The notes below the pieces were generated by a model, which was not told where the DNA came from, searched no databases, and was given only the letters and a program-made list of their open reading frames with translations. A stretch of 64,000 bases of DNA from Crocinitomix catalasitica ATCC 23190 (GTDB lineage Bacteria > Bacteroidota > Bacteroidia > Flavobacteriales_D > Crocinitomicaceae), in NCBI RefSeq assembly GCF_000621625.1, contig NZ_JHXV01000007.1, forward strand, positions 124,001 to 188,000. Direction: 5' to 3'. How positions within the stretch are numbered: the first letter of the stretch is position 1; each line of letters starts with the position of its first letter. The position numbers and the translations under genes were made by a program. Positions 46,540-54,845 of the stretch are shown in pieces.

Positions 46540-47415
46540 ATGGCCCAATACTCAGGTTCACAGAAAGCTAGATTAGAGCAACAAAGACGTCAACGACTAT
46601 TTTATGAGCGTCAACGGGAAAAAGCTGCGAATAAAAAAGGGAAGAAGAAAAATAATGATGATACATATTTTTTCTTTGAATACTCCGAATGGCGTATGAG
46701 AAGGTTGGCTCCATTTGCCTTATTAATTCATTCATTAACAATTCTGTTTTTGCTGTCATGGTTTATTAGTGCACGGTCTTATGAAGTCAGTAATTTTCAT
46801 TTTAATGGAATCGGAGAAGTAGAAATACCAGCAGATAATGGTCTTTATAAGTTTAATATTAAACAGAATTTACCAACAGATAAAGCTCCTTTATATTCCG
46901 AATTGGAAATTGAAATTTTAGACGAAAATTTTGATCATGTTTATTCTGTTTATAAAGATTTATGGCAAGAATTACATCAAGATGAAAATTATAGAACTAA
47001 ATTATATAGTGATTTGAATGTTGAATTTAAGTTAGAGCTGCAAAAAGCAGGTATTTATCACATTCGAACGATAAGTCATAATAATAACTATGGTTTGTTT
47101 ACAGCGAAAGTAAGTAAAATGGTTTTTGGAGGTATGTATTTTCCATTCTACAGTATACTCTTTGGGGTATTGTCTGTTCTACTTTTTTTTGCGTCACCAA
47201 ATTTGGGATCTCTTTCGGATATGTTGGCAGTCTTGCCTAAGTTGAGAAGTTGGAAACAGAATAGAGCATTTCATTATGCATTAGGTGTGGCTTTAGTTTT
47301 ATTCATTGGCTGTTGGGTTGCCGCATTTAATAATTATGGTTTTGCTTCTGGTGGAGATGAAACAGTATTGCCCACTTATTTTTTTCGTAATAACGCAGTA
47401 ACATATTTAGGATGA
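46540..47415 (+). CDS. Membrane protein, first gene of the polyamine-type operon
   Basis: Protein of 291 residues from ATG 46540 (MAQYSGSQ); four upstream codons in frame are unlikely. A very basic N-terminus (RLEQQRRQRLFYERQREKAA) precedes a helix (LAPFALLIHSLTILFLLSWF). A soluble extracytoplasmic domain follows, then two more helices near residues 205 and 255. No family recognised. It overlaps the DUF4178 gene by 4 bp (ATGA) and so belongs to the same operon. Confidence 0.7.
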   Translation: MAQYSGSQKARLEQQRRQRLFYERQREKAANKKGKKKNNDDTYFFFEYSEWRMRRLAPFALLIHSLTILFLLSWFISARSYEVSNFHFNGIGEVEIPADNGLYKFNIKQNLPTDKAPLYSELEIEILDENFDHVYSVYKDLWQELHQDENYRTKLYSDLNVEFKLELQKAGIYHIRTISHNNNYGLFTAKVSKMVFGGMYFPFYSILFGVLSVLLFFASPNLGSLSDMLAVLPKLRSWKQNRAFHYALGVALVLFIGCWVAAFNNYGFASGGDETVLPTYFFRNNAVTYLG

Positions 47416-47957
47416 TATCATTAATAAAAAGATTATTTGGAATTCGTAATGCAAACAAAGATACAACTGATACAAAAATTGACTTTGATATTCCTGATTT
47501 AAAGAAGGGGTACATATTTGATTATGATATGAGTAGTTGGGAAGTTGAAGATGTCGTTGTGTATACCTGGGATAATGGGGTAAAGGACTTAGAATTCAAT
47601 ATTTTTAATGGTAAAGATAAAATGTACCTTAATTACGAAAAGGTGGGCAGTCAAGTGAGTATTTTTTGGGAAGCAAAATTAAATGATGTTTGGGCAGAGG
47701 CAAGGAATAATATTCGCAAAAAGGTAGATATTTCAGAGCGCGAATTCAAGTATAAAGGTAATACCTATTATTTCGCTGGAGAAGGTTCTGCAAAAGTAAG
47801 TTCATCTACAGAAACCTTTCATATGCAGAATTGGTTATTTCAAACGGATTCAGATGATTCGCTAGTTTCAATAAATAAATATGAGGATAACTCGATGGAA
47901 GTTTACGTTGGTAAAAAACTCAAGCTACACGAAATAAGTAATATACTTCCGCGATAA
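47412..47957 (+). CDS. DUF4178 protein
   Basis: Protein of 181 residues. It matches the DUF4178 pattern: DYDMSSWEVEDVVVYTWD, KDLEFNIFNGKDKMYLNYEK and EFKYKGNTYYFAGEGSAKV strands. DUF4178 proteins are found with spermidine-synthase, AdoMet-decarboxylase and DUF350 genes in many bacteria, and this operon has all of these. It overlaps its neighbours by 4 bp and 1 bp. No signal peptide; biochemical role unknown. Confidence 0.75.
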   Translation: MISLIKRLFGIRNANKDTTDTKIDFDIPDLKKGYIFDYDMSSWEVEDVVVYTWDNGVKDLEFNIFNGKDKMYLNYEKVGSQVSIFWEAKLNDVWAEARNNIRKKVDISEREFKYKGNTYYFAGEGSAKVSSSTETFHMQNWLFQTDSDDSLVSINKYEDNSMEVYVGKKLKLHEISNILPR

Positions 47958-48673
47958 TGCAAATACGAAAAATCATATTGTTTATAGTCTTATCAATCTT
48001 GATGATTGCATGTGGCGGAAAGGTTTTACCGGTGAATCCCATCAAAATAATGAAGGATAAATTCAAAGAGAAAGAAGCTTATACTATTACACTTTATGAC
48101 ATGGATTTACGCGAAGGAAACTATGTTCATAGATATAAAATATTTGAACCAAAAGAAGGTTCGAAAGTCAATATAGAAACAACAGATTGGACAACTGTAG
48201 ACGATGATTTTTTCTTACTACATGTCGATAATTTAGGGATGGAAATTTTTTCAAAGAACCGAGATGGTTTATACAATAATTTGGTTACTCCTCCAGGGTT
48301 TAGCCATTTTGTTGGGCATGATAAATATGGCCAATGGTCATCGTTATCAACTACTCAGAGTACGGATAGTTCTCGTGTTTGGCGTTTTCATGAATCAAAT
48401 GGCGAATCAGTTTTAGAAAGAGAACTTGGTTTGGCAGGATTAAATATCACCAAAGGGGAATACGACCGTTTTCTTGATAAATACCAGTTAAACCGACCGT
48501 TTTACGGGGACCAAATCGCAAAAGATTCGACAAAATACGGAACAAGTAGTAGACATTGGTTTTTAATGCGACCTATGTTTTATACGAGAAGATTAACTAA
48601 AAAGAATTTTGATAAACCATACCGTGGATCATACTCGTCGAGTACAAGAGGTGGTGGAGGATTCGGTAAATAA
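47957..48673 (+). CDS. Hypothetical lipoprotein of the polyamine-type operon
   Basis: Protein of 238 residues with lipobox LSILMIACGGK. The body contains KEAYTITLYDMDLREGNYVH, and later GQWSSLSTTQSTDSSRVWRF, and ends in a serine/glycine-rich tail (RGSYSSSTRGGGGFGK). No family recognised. Its ATG overlaps the preceding stop by one base, and the DUF350 gene follows after 6 bp. It is probably the envelope component of the operon. Confidence 0.65.
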   Translation: MQIRKIILFIVLSILMIACGGKVLPVNPIKIMKDKFKEKEAYTITLYDMDLREGNYVHRYKIFEPKEGSKVNIETTDWTTVDDDFFLLHVDNLGMEIFSKNRDGLYNNLVTPPGFSHFVGHDKYGQWSSLSTTQSTDSSRVWRFHESNGESVLERELGLAGLNITKGEYDRFLDKYQLNRPFYGDQIAKDSTKYGTSSRHWFLMRPMFYTRRLTKKNFDKPYRGSYSSSTRGGGGFGK

Positions 48674-48679
48674 AATATT

Positions 48680-49543
48680 ATGGAAAAAGAATTAGCGTTT
48701 GCTTGGCAATCGGGTTTGTTTTTAATTATCTGTCTTGGATTATTTTTTATTGCAAAGCTGATATTTAAGATGTTTAACCCTAAAATTAACTTAGGATCAG
48801 AACTAGTAGACAAAGACAATACAGCATTTTACATTGTTTACATTTGCTACTTCTTAGGGTTTTTATTGATTGTTGGTGGAATAATGAACAGTGAAAGTAG
48901 TGGGCATTTTTTGCAAGAAATAACCTATACCTTGGCTTATGGATTAGTTGGTGTTTTTTTATTAAACATCATCACTATCATCATGGATAGATTCGTGCAT
49001 ACGTCTCTTAAATTATGGGATGAAGTAATAGAAAAAACGAATATTGCAATCGGTGTTCTAAAAGGAGGGAATTATCTAAGTGCGGGGATTATTATTAGCG
49101 GTGTAATGTTAACCGAAGTGGATAGACCGATACAAGCGGCGGTATTTTTAGTTTTTGCTTTGGTGATCGCGTCAATAGGTTTTGTGTATTATAATTTGAC
49201 GACACCTTTTAATGCTAAAACCGAAATTTATAAAGGAAATATAGCGGTTGCAATCAGTGCAGCTGGTGCTCAGGTGGCATTTGCTATATTGATTTATGCA
49301 GGTTTTCAAATTGAACATACTTCTTGGGTCGATTCTTTAATCAGTATTGGTATTGATGTATTGGGTGGAATTATCATCCTTCCATTGATTCGTTTGATTG
49401 TAGAAAAGGCGTTTATTTCTAAGCACAGAAAAATAACGGATGAAATGATTAATCAAGATGTACCGAATGTGGGGTTAGGTATGTTTGAAGCAGGAGCCTA
49501 TATTGGAGGGGCTCTACTTTTCATATGGTGTTGGAATTTGTAA
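48680..49543 (+). CDS. Tandem DUF350 membrane protein
   Basis: Protein of 287 residues with about eight membrane helices in two similar halves. The first has FYIVYICYFLGFLLIVGG and EITYTLAYGLVGVFLLNIIT; the second has GNIAVAISAAGAQVAFAIL and LISIGIDVLGGIIILPLI. It is a fusion of two DUF350 (YjfL-type) units. DUF350 proteins accompany spermidine-synthase-like genes in predicted membrane stress or modification operons. Transport or scaffolding role not established. Confidence 0.75.
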   Translation: MEKELAFAWQSGLFLIICLGLFFIAKLIFKMFNPKINLGSELVDKDNTAFYIVYICYFLGFLLIVGGIMNSESSGHFLQEITYTLAYGLVGVFLLNIITIIMDRFVHTSLKLWDEVIEKTNIAIGVLKGGNYLSAGIIISGVMLTEVDRPIQAAVFLVFALVIASIGFVYYNLTTPFNAKTEIYKGNIAVAISAAGAQVAFAILIYAGFQIEHTSWVDSLISIGIDVLGGIIILPLIRLIVEKAFISKHRKITDEMINQDVPNVGLGMFEAGAYIGGALLFIWCWNL

Positions 49544-49553
49544 TTGATTAGTT

Positions 49554-51107
49554 GTGAAGAAAATCGATTATTCTAGGTTACTCAAAGTTTCCATTTTTGC
49601 AACAGGCCTTTCTGGTATTGTTGCTGAATATGTATTGGCAACTACAGCTTCATACTTCCTTGGTGACTCTGTTTTTCAATGGACCATTATTTTATCTCTC
49701 ATGCTTTTCTCTATGGGGTTGGGTAGTCGGTTCAGTAAAAAAATTGAATCAAATCTTATCGAATCGTATATTTTACTAGAGTTTTTATTGTCACTCATTA
49801 CTTCTTTCTCTGTTATATTTCTATACGGATTAATGCCTGTCATTTCTAGTTTAGATGTTGTTATTTATGGTTTGAGTATGTTGGTAGGATTCTTAATTGG
49901 AATTGAAATCCCCCTTGTAACACGAATTAATAGCGAATACGAGGGGCTAAAAACCAATATCTCTGGTATGATGGAGAACGACTATTATGGGAGTTTAGTT
50001 GGAGGTTTATTTTTTGCTTTTATAGGCATCCGTTTTTTAGGTTTGACCTATACACCTTTCGTTGTAGGTGGTGTTAATTTGATGGTTGCAATCATTCTAT
50101 TGTTCTCATTTACCAAATTTATTTCTAAAATTAATGCAAAGAAATTAAGGATATTAGGAGGGGTGATCACAACAATATTTATACTTGGAATTGTATTTTC
50201 AAATCCAATCGTTGAGTATGGAAATCAAAGTCGATTTGGTGAAAAGGTAGTCTTTACGGAGCAAACACCCTATCAGCAAATTACCATTACACAATGGAAA
50301 GATGATTATCAACTTTATTTAAACCAAGGAAAGCAGTTGAGTACTTTTGACGAATGGTTATATCATGAACCGCTAGTGCATCCTGTTATGTCTTTGGTGA
50401 AGGGCGAGGTTGATGTTTTGATAATGGGCGCAGGTGATGGTTGTGCCATTCGAGAGCTATTAAAGCACGATCGTGTGAAGTCAATTACACTTGTCGATTT
50501 AGATTCGGCTATGACGAATTTAGGGAGAGAACACCCTATATTTAGAAAACTCAATCAAGATGCCTTCTTCTCTAAAAAAGTGAAAGTAATTAATACTGAT
50601 GCCTTCCATTATTTAGAGTCAAGTCCTATATTTTTTGATGTAATAATTGCCGATTTTCCTGATCCACGGACAGTAGAATTGAATAAGTTATATAGTTATG
50701 AATTTTATAAGCTTTGTGGACATCGCTTAAGGCCAAATGGTGCATTTATTACGCAATCTACAAGTCCATATTATACAACACATACATTTCGTTGTATAAA
50801 TAAAACACTCCAAAAGGCTGGTTTTAATACATTGCCTATTCACAATCATGTATATTCGTTTGGTGAATGGAGTTGGATTATTGGGTCTAAAAACTTGAGT
50901 TCGAACCAAATTAAAACGACGATTCAGAAAGCTGATATATCTAAAATTGACAAGTTAAAATGGATGACCAAAGAGTCTTTGTTACTTATCACATCTTTTG
51001 GTAAGGACTTAATTGAAGTGGATACATCAAAAATAGAATTCAATACAATACACAATCCAGTAGCTTATAAATATTATGAAAAAGGAGATTGGTCATTCGA
51101 GTTTTAA
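49554..51107 (+). CDS. Membrane-fused spermidine-synthase-like aminopropyltransferase
   Basis: Protein of 517 residues from GTG 49554. The N-terminal 210 residues hold about seven membrane helices; the C-terminal 290 residues are a spermidine-synthase fold. Visible motifs are YLNQGKQLSTFDEWLYHEPL (substrate loop), VLIMGAGDGCAIREL (AdoMet/decarboxy-AdoMet site), VDLDSAM and VIIADFPDPRTVELNKLYS (the catalytic-Asp motif D-x-x-D-P). It should move an aminopropyl or similar group from decarboxylated AdoMet, which the decarboxylase three genes downstream can supply. The natural acceptor is not known. Confidence 0.85.
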   Translation: MKKIDYSRLLKVSIFATGLSGIVAEYVLATTASYFLGDSVFQWTIILSLMLFSMGLGSRFSKKIESNLIESYILLEFLLSLITSFSVIFLYGLMPVISSLDVVIYGLSMLVGFLIGIEIPLVTRINSEYEGLKTNISGMMENDYYGSLVGGLFFAFIGIRFLGLTYTPFVVGGVNLMVAIILLFSFTKFISKINAKKLRILGGVITTIFILGIVFSNPIVEYGNQSRFGEKVVFTEQTPYQQITITQWKDDYQLYLNQGKQLSTFDEWLYHEPLVHPVMSLVKGEVDVLIMGAGDGCAIRELLKHDRVKSITLVDLDSAMTNLGREHPIFRKLNQDAFFSKKVKVINTDAFHYLESSPIFFDVIIADFPDPRTVELNKLYSYEFYKLCGHRLRPNGAFITQSTSPYYTTHTFRCINKTLQKAGFNTLPIHNHVYSFGEWSWIIGSKNLSSNQIKTTIQKADISKIDKLKWMTKESLLLITSFGKDLIEVDTSKIEFNTIHNPVAYKYYEKGDWSFEF

Positions 51108-52215
51108 ACAAACGAATTGGCTGATGTCTTCTTGGGCTGATGTCTTCATTCTTTTTGTTCCTGTTTGGCTTTTATGGGTCATTTTCTTCTCGAATGCAAG
51201 CTATTTTCAGTCAGTGGAATTGCCGGTTTGGGCTTGGGTTGTATTCGTGTTGGGTATTGATGTAAGTCACGTATGGAGTTCGTTATTCAGAACATATTTG
51301 GTAAAAGAAGATTTTCAACAACACCGTAAATTATTATTGCTTACGCCAATTCTTGCACTGATTGCAAGTGTCTTATTACTGAGTTTTGCAATGGATTGGT
51401 TTTGGCGTGTAATGGCTTATGTTGCAGTTTTTCATTTCATCAAACAACAATTTGGGTTTGTGGCTCTGTATAAATTGAAAGTCGGTGAAGTTCGAAAACA
51501 AATAATATCCGACAAAAAAATCATTTATTTAGCGACGGTTTATCCAGTGCTATATTGGCATTTTAATTCCACTGCAAAGTTCAATTGGTTTGTTCGAAAC
51601 GATTTTATTCCTTTATATAAATTGTTTCCTAGTCAAGATATGATGTTACAATTTTTTCAAGTGATGAATGTCTTATATTGGGGGGTAATCGCATTTTGGT
51701 TAGTCTTTGAAATAAAAGCATTCGTAAAGAAGGAGAAAGTGTCGTTGGGTAAGATTTTATGGGTGCTAACAACAGCACTAAACTGGTGGTTTGGCATTGT
51801 TTATTATAATTCGGATGTAATTTTTAGTGTCTCAAATGTCGTTGCGCATGGTATTCCGTATATCGCTCTTATTTATTATTATAACCTCAAAAAAGAGGAG
51901 ATAATAACAAAACAATCATCAAGTTTAAAGCGGAAAATAAAATGGGTCATTGCCTTATTGGTTACAATTCTAATAGCAGCCTTAATCGAAGAGTATTTTT
52001 GGGATATGTTTATTTACAGAGAACACATCGCTTTTTTTGAGAATATTCATCCGTATCGTTGGGATCAGCTGGCGAATGAATGGGGTATTATTGTAGGTGT
52101 CGCAATTCTAGCATTGCCTCAACAAGTACATTATATTATTGATGGTTTTATATGGAAAATGAATGGTAAGAATCAATATCTAAAACCAATTTTTAAATCG
52201 AAAGATGAATCGTAG
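51076..52215 (+). CDS. Histidine-rich polytopic membrane protein
   Basis: Protein of 379 residues with about nine membrane helices. It overlaps the preceding gene by 32 bp; the ATG at 51124 is an alternative start. Histidines recur near membrane borders: GIDVSHVWSS, EDFQQHRKLLLL, AVFHFIKQQFG, NVVAHGIPYIA and PQQVHYIIDGFIWK. This spacing recalls membrane metalloenzymes such as the di-iron hydroxylase group, but I cannot assign a family. It is placed between the aminopropyltransferase and an FAD oxidoreductase, so it may act on the same product. Confidence 0.55.
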   Translation: MKKEIGHSSFKQTNWLMSSWADVFILFVPVWLLWVIFFSNASYFQSVELPVWAWVVFVLGIDVSHVWSSLFRTYLVKEDFQQHRKLLLLTPILALIASVLLLSFAMDWFWRVMAYVAVFHFIKQQFGFVALYKLKVGEVRKQIISDKKIIYLATVYPVLYWHFNSTAKFNWFVRNDFIPLYKLFPSQDMMLQFFQVMNVLYWGVIAFWLVFEIKAFVKKEKVSLGKILWVLTTALNWWFGIVYYNSDVIFSVSNVVAHGIPYIALIYYYNLKKEEIITKQSSSLKRKIKWVIALLVTILIAALIEEYFWDMFIYREHIAFFENIHPYRWDQLANEWGIIVGVAILALPQQVHYIIDGFIWKMNGKNQYLKPIFKSKDES

Positions 52216-53740
52216 AGGTTTTATTCAGATATCGAGTGTTGCTGCTTTGCCAATCTTACTTGGAATTTTTCCAAGGAATAAAGGCAAGCAAGTACCGTAT
52301 AAAATTAATGTCCGTTCAAATCGATCATTCGGTCATTTACTGCGTGAAAAAGCAAATGTAAAGCCTACCTCAACCTTAAGTACAGACTTTATTATTGTCG
52401 GTGGCGGTGTTGCAGGTATTGCTGCTGCAACGGTTTTAAGAGATCAAGATTTTTTATTGTTCGAAGGGGATGATAGGTTAGGAGGTTCGTCAGCAAGCGC
52501 TTCATGGAAAACAACAGAATTTGCAACCGGAGCACATTACGAATTGGCTTATCCTGAAACATTTGGTCAAGAAGTTATTGCATTACTTCGGGAATTAGAT
52601 ATTATTTCGTTTAATTCGGAGACCGCGCTTTACGAGTTTAATGATAAGGCATATATAATTTCTGGAGATGAAATGGAGCAGTGTTTCAATGGAGAACTTC
52701 TATTAAGTGAGGTAATGGAAGCTGCAGAAGGAATTCAAGATTTTAACAAAGCTTTAAAACCATTTATCGGTCAAATGCATCTACCAACGCGTTTAATAGG
52801 GGAGGAATATCAGTATCTGAATGCATTAAGTTTTAAGGATTTTTTAGAAGGCCAATTCGATTTGTCAGCAGACTTATCCCAACGAATTAGTTACCAGATG
52901 TTAGATGATTGGGGTGCTCAAATAGATGAGGTTTCGGCATTAGCGGGAATACATTATTATACATGTCGACCATACAATACTAAGGATGTGGAATTATTCT
53001 CTGCTCCAAACGGAAATGCATATTTTACAGAAAAGATGATTGGACTGTTGTCCAATCCAGAAGCTTTTGTCACAAACACGTTTGTGAGAAGCGTTCGAGA
53101 GACAGCAGATGGAGTAGAAGCAGAGGTCTTGAATAAAAATGGATCAATTCAACTCGTAAAAGCTAAGGGCTTGATATATGCGGGTCAGAAACATGCCTTA
53201 AAATATATTTTGGCGCAAGAAGAGTCGCGGTTTCAAAATTCGTATGCCCCATGGCTCGTTTTAAATATCGTTTGTCGTAAAGGCGTTGATTTTGAAAAAT
53301 GGCAGAATGATATTATTACACCTGAATTACAGTTCTTAGGTTTTATAAACTCGTCAAAACAACATGCAAGACCTTCTGAATTTGATGTCTTTACGGCTTA
53401 TTATTGTTTTAAGGAAGAGGATCGAGGTAAACTTGTTGAAATTGAAAAGAATCCTGATGAGTTTGTAGCAGGAACGATTGCGCTAATAGAAGAAGAAACA
53501 GGAACAGCTTTAAGTGATTTTGTTGCTTATGTAAATGTGAATGTATTAGGGCATGCTATGCCGATCGCTAAGCCTGGTTATTTAAGTTTTAATGATGTGC
53601 CTTCATTTTCAGATCGTATTGTTTATGCGGGGGTAGATACAGGACGTTTACCATTATTCTTCGAAGCATGTGATTCAGGATTACAAGCAGGAGAGAAAAT
53701 TTTAAATAATATAACTAAAAATAAAGCAAACGAATTGTGA
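52205..53740 (+). CDS. Tat-type FAD-dependent amine oxidase-like protein
   Basis: Protein of 511 residues with a twin-arginine signal (MNRRGFIQISSVAALPILL). The FAD-binding Rossmann motif is FIIVGGGVAGIAAATVLRD, followed by FEGDDRLGGSS, and a C-terminal RIVYAGVDTGRLP motif, as in the flavin amine oxidase/NAD(P)-binding family. It overlaps the preceding gene by 11 bp and the decarboxylase gene by 4 bp. Export across the inner membrane as a folded flavoprotein is likely. Oxidation of a polyamine-type product is inference from context. Confidence 0.75.
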   Translation: MNRRGFIQISSVAALPILLGIFPRNKGKQVPYKINVRSNRSFGHLLREKANVKPTSTLSTDFIIVGGGVAGIAAATVLRDQDFLLFEGDDRLGGSSASASWKTTEFATGAHYELAYPETFGQEVIALLRELDIISFNSETALYEFNDKAYIISGDEMEQCFNGELLLSEVMEAAEGIQDFNKALKPFIGQMHLPTRLIGEEYQYLNALSFKDFLEGQFDLSADLSQRISYQMLDDWGAQIDEVSALAGIHYYTCRPYNTKDVELFSAPNGNAYFTEKMIGLLSNPEAFVTNTFVRSVRETADGVEAEVLNKNGSIQLVKAKGLIYAGQKHALKYILAQEESRFQNSYAPWLVLNIVCRKGVDFEKWQNDIITPELQFLGFINSSKQHARPSEFDVFTAYYCFKEEDRGKLVEIEKNPDEFVAGTIALIEEETGTALSDFVAYVNVNVLGHAMPIAKPGYLSFNDVPSFSDRIVYAGVDTGRLPLFFEACDSGLQAGEKILNNITKNKANEL

Positions 53741-54054
53741 AAGCAGAATTATATAGTTTGAGATGTTGGGTAAAGGAGAGCGATGCAGAATTATTAAAAA
53801 ATGGTTTAGGGTCGTTGTTGGATCGTTGTACATTCGAAAAATTAGGATTCGTTGAACATTATTTTCAACCGCAAGGTTATACTTGTTTGTGGCTGTTAGG
53901 AGAAAGTCATTTAGCAGTGCATACTTATCCTGAACACAATAAAGCTTATATCGAATTAACAAGTTGTGTTAAAGAAAAGAATGATCTATTTATGGAGTTA
54001 ATCAGTCAGATATTCGCCTCCATAACAGGTATTAAAATTGACAAGTCGGAGTGA
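53737..54054 (+). CDS. speD: S-adenosylmethionine decarboxylase (SpeD-like)
   Basis: Enzyme of 105 residues of the short prokaryotic AdoMet decarboxylase class. It is made as a proenzyme that cuts itself at E56-S57 in LLGESHLAVHTYPE to leave a pyruvoyl group; H62 and C77 (in IELTSC) are the expected catalytic partners. It starts at a GTG overlapping the preceding stop (GTGA). Its product, decarboxylated AdoMet, is the donor for the spermidine-synthase-like protein at 49554. Its 3' end is overlapped by a minus-strand gene remnant. Confidence 0.9.
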   Translation: MKAELYSLRCWVKESDAELLKNGLGSLLDRCTFEKLGFVEHYFQPQGYTCLWLLGESHLAVHTYPEHNKAYIELTSCVKEKNDLFMELISQIFASITGIKIDKSE

Positions 54055-54244
54055 GTGAATTTCGAGCCGGAATAAATTCTAATTGTTGAATTTTATAATA
54101 CACCTCCCAATCATTTGCTCTATTAGTAAAAGCTGAATTATATTTATTTAATAGATGATCATTAAGGCGAACTTCTATATTAATAAAACTACCAATATAG
54201 AACTTATCGATTGATTTAGAATAGAGAATATACACAATGGCCAT
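54032..54244 (-). pseudogene. Truncated GIY-YIG endonuclease-like gene
   Basis: Seventy codons. The first about 53 residues fit a GIY-YIG domain (VYILYSKSIDKFYIGSF, VRLNDHLLNKYNSAFT, NDWEVYYKI). The rest (QQLEFIPARNSLTPTCQF) does not continue the domain, and the last 23 bp run into the end of the AdoMet decarboxylase gene on the other strand. Intact relatives are about 80-95 residues and include a second helix with a glutamate that is missing here. Probably a 3'-truncated remnant. Confidence 0.6.
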
Positions 54245-54275
54245 TCTGACAAAATAAGCAATTCTTTTAAAAACA

Positions 54276-54308
54276 AAAAACCTCAGCTTCTAAGGGCTGA
54301 GGTTTTTC
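54276..54308 (+). terminator. Terminator downstream of the polyamine-type operon
   Basis: AAAAACCTCAGC pairs with GCTGAGGTTTTT around an 8-base loop. It is symmetric enough to act in both directions. Confidence 0.8.
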
Positions 54309-54355
54309 TACTTGTCTGAATTGGAAGCTCATCCAAGGTATTTTTAATAATAAAT

Positions 54356-54377
54356 AAGCCTGACCGCAGTCAGGCTT
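54356..54377 (-). terminator. Hairpin downstream of tRNA-Leu
   Basis: AAGCCTGAC pairs exactly with GTCAGGCTT around CGCA. It lies 5 bp beyond the 3' end of tRNA-Leu and is followed on the minus strand by a T-rich run. Confidence 0.65.
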
Positions 54378-54381
54378 TTAG

Positions 54382-54465
54382 TACTCGAGGCGGGACTTGA
54401 ACCCGCACGTCCTAATGGACACAAGATTTTAAGTCTTGCGTGTCTACCAATTCCACCACTCGAGC
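54382..54465 (-). tRNA. tRNA-Leu (anticodon TAA)
   Basis: 84-nt cloverleaf on the minus strand beginning GCTCGAGTGGTGG, with anticodon stem CAAGA/TCTTG, loop CTTAAAA (anticodon TAA), a long variable arm as expected for Leu, T-arm GCGGGTTCAAGTCCCGC and discriminator A. It reads UUA codons, which are abundant in this AT-rich genome. CCA is not encoded. Confidence 0.93.
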
Positions 54466-54612
54466 AACAATACTCTTTTTATCTCTTGTGTGTCTACCAT
54501 CCCGATAGCTATCGGGACCACACTCGAGCAACAATACTCTTTTTATCTCTTGTGTGTCTACCATCCCGTTAGCTATCGGGACCACACTCGAGCAACAATA
54601 CTCTTTCTTTGT
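54458..54612. repeat. Tandem 64-bp repeat of tRNA-Leu 5' end with inserted palindrome
   Basis: Two full units (54458-54521 and 54522-54585) and a partial third. Each begins ACTCGAGCAACAATACTC and contains GTGTGTCTACCA plus CCAC, i.e. the 5' end and D-arm of the adjoining tRNA-Leu. The D-loop bases ATT are replaced by TCCCGATAGCTATCGGGA (54500-54517) or its one-base variant (54564-54581). Confidence 0.8.
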
Positions 54613-54752
54613 GTTTAATCTCCCAAACGTTCTCAGGATAACACTTTGCAAAAATACTCTTTTTTCGACTTAATGCAATGTTTTAATAACATTAATTTAA
54701 GTTGAATTTTGATCGGGTAGATCCCGGTTAAACCGGGATAACCTCCACTGTG

Positions 54753-54825
54753 AGCGGGAGACGGGGCTCAAACCCGCGACCTCCACCTTGGCAAGGTGGC
54801 GCTCTATCAACTGAGCTACTCTCGC
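54753..54825 (-). tRNA. tRNA-Gly (anticodon GCC)
   Basis: 73-nt cloverleaf on the minus strand: acceptor GCGAGAG, D-arm GCTCAGTTGATAGAGC, anticodon stem CCACC/GGTGG with loop TTGCCAA (anticodon GCC), T-arm CGGGTTTGAGCCCCG, acceptor 3' strand CTCCCGC and discriminator T. Acceptor position 4 is A facing C69, where G would pair; the rest of the molecule is normal. CCA is not encoded. Confidence 0.92.
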
Positions 54826-54845
54826 TTATAATTTTCAACAAAATT

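Noticed and set aside
54412-54651. ORFs on both strands across the tRNA-Leu region
   Set aside because: They arise from the tandem 64-bp repeats and the tRNA itself; the repeated peptide is a by-product of the DNA repeat.
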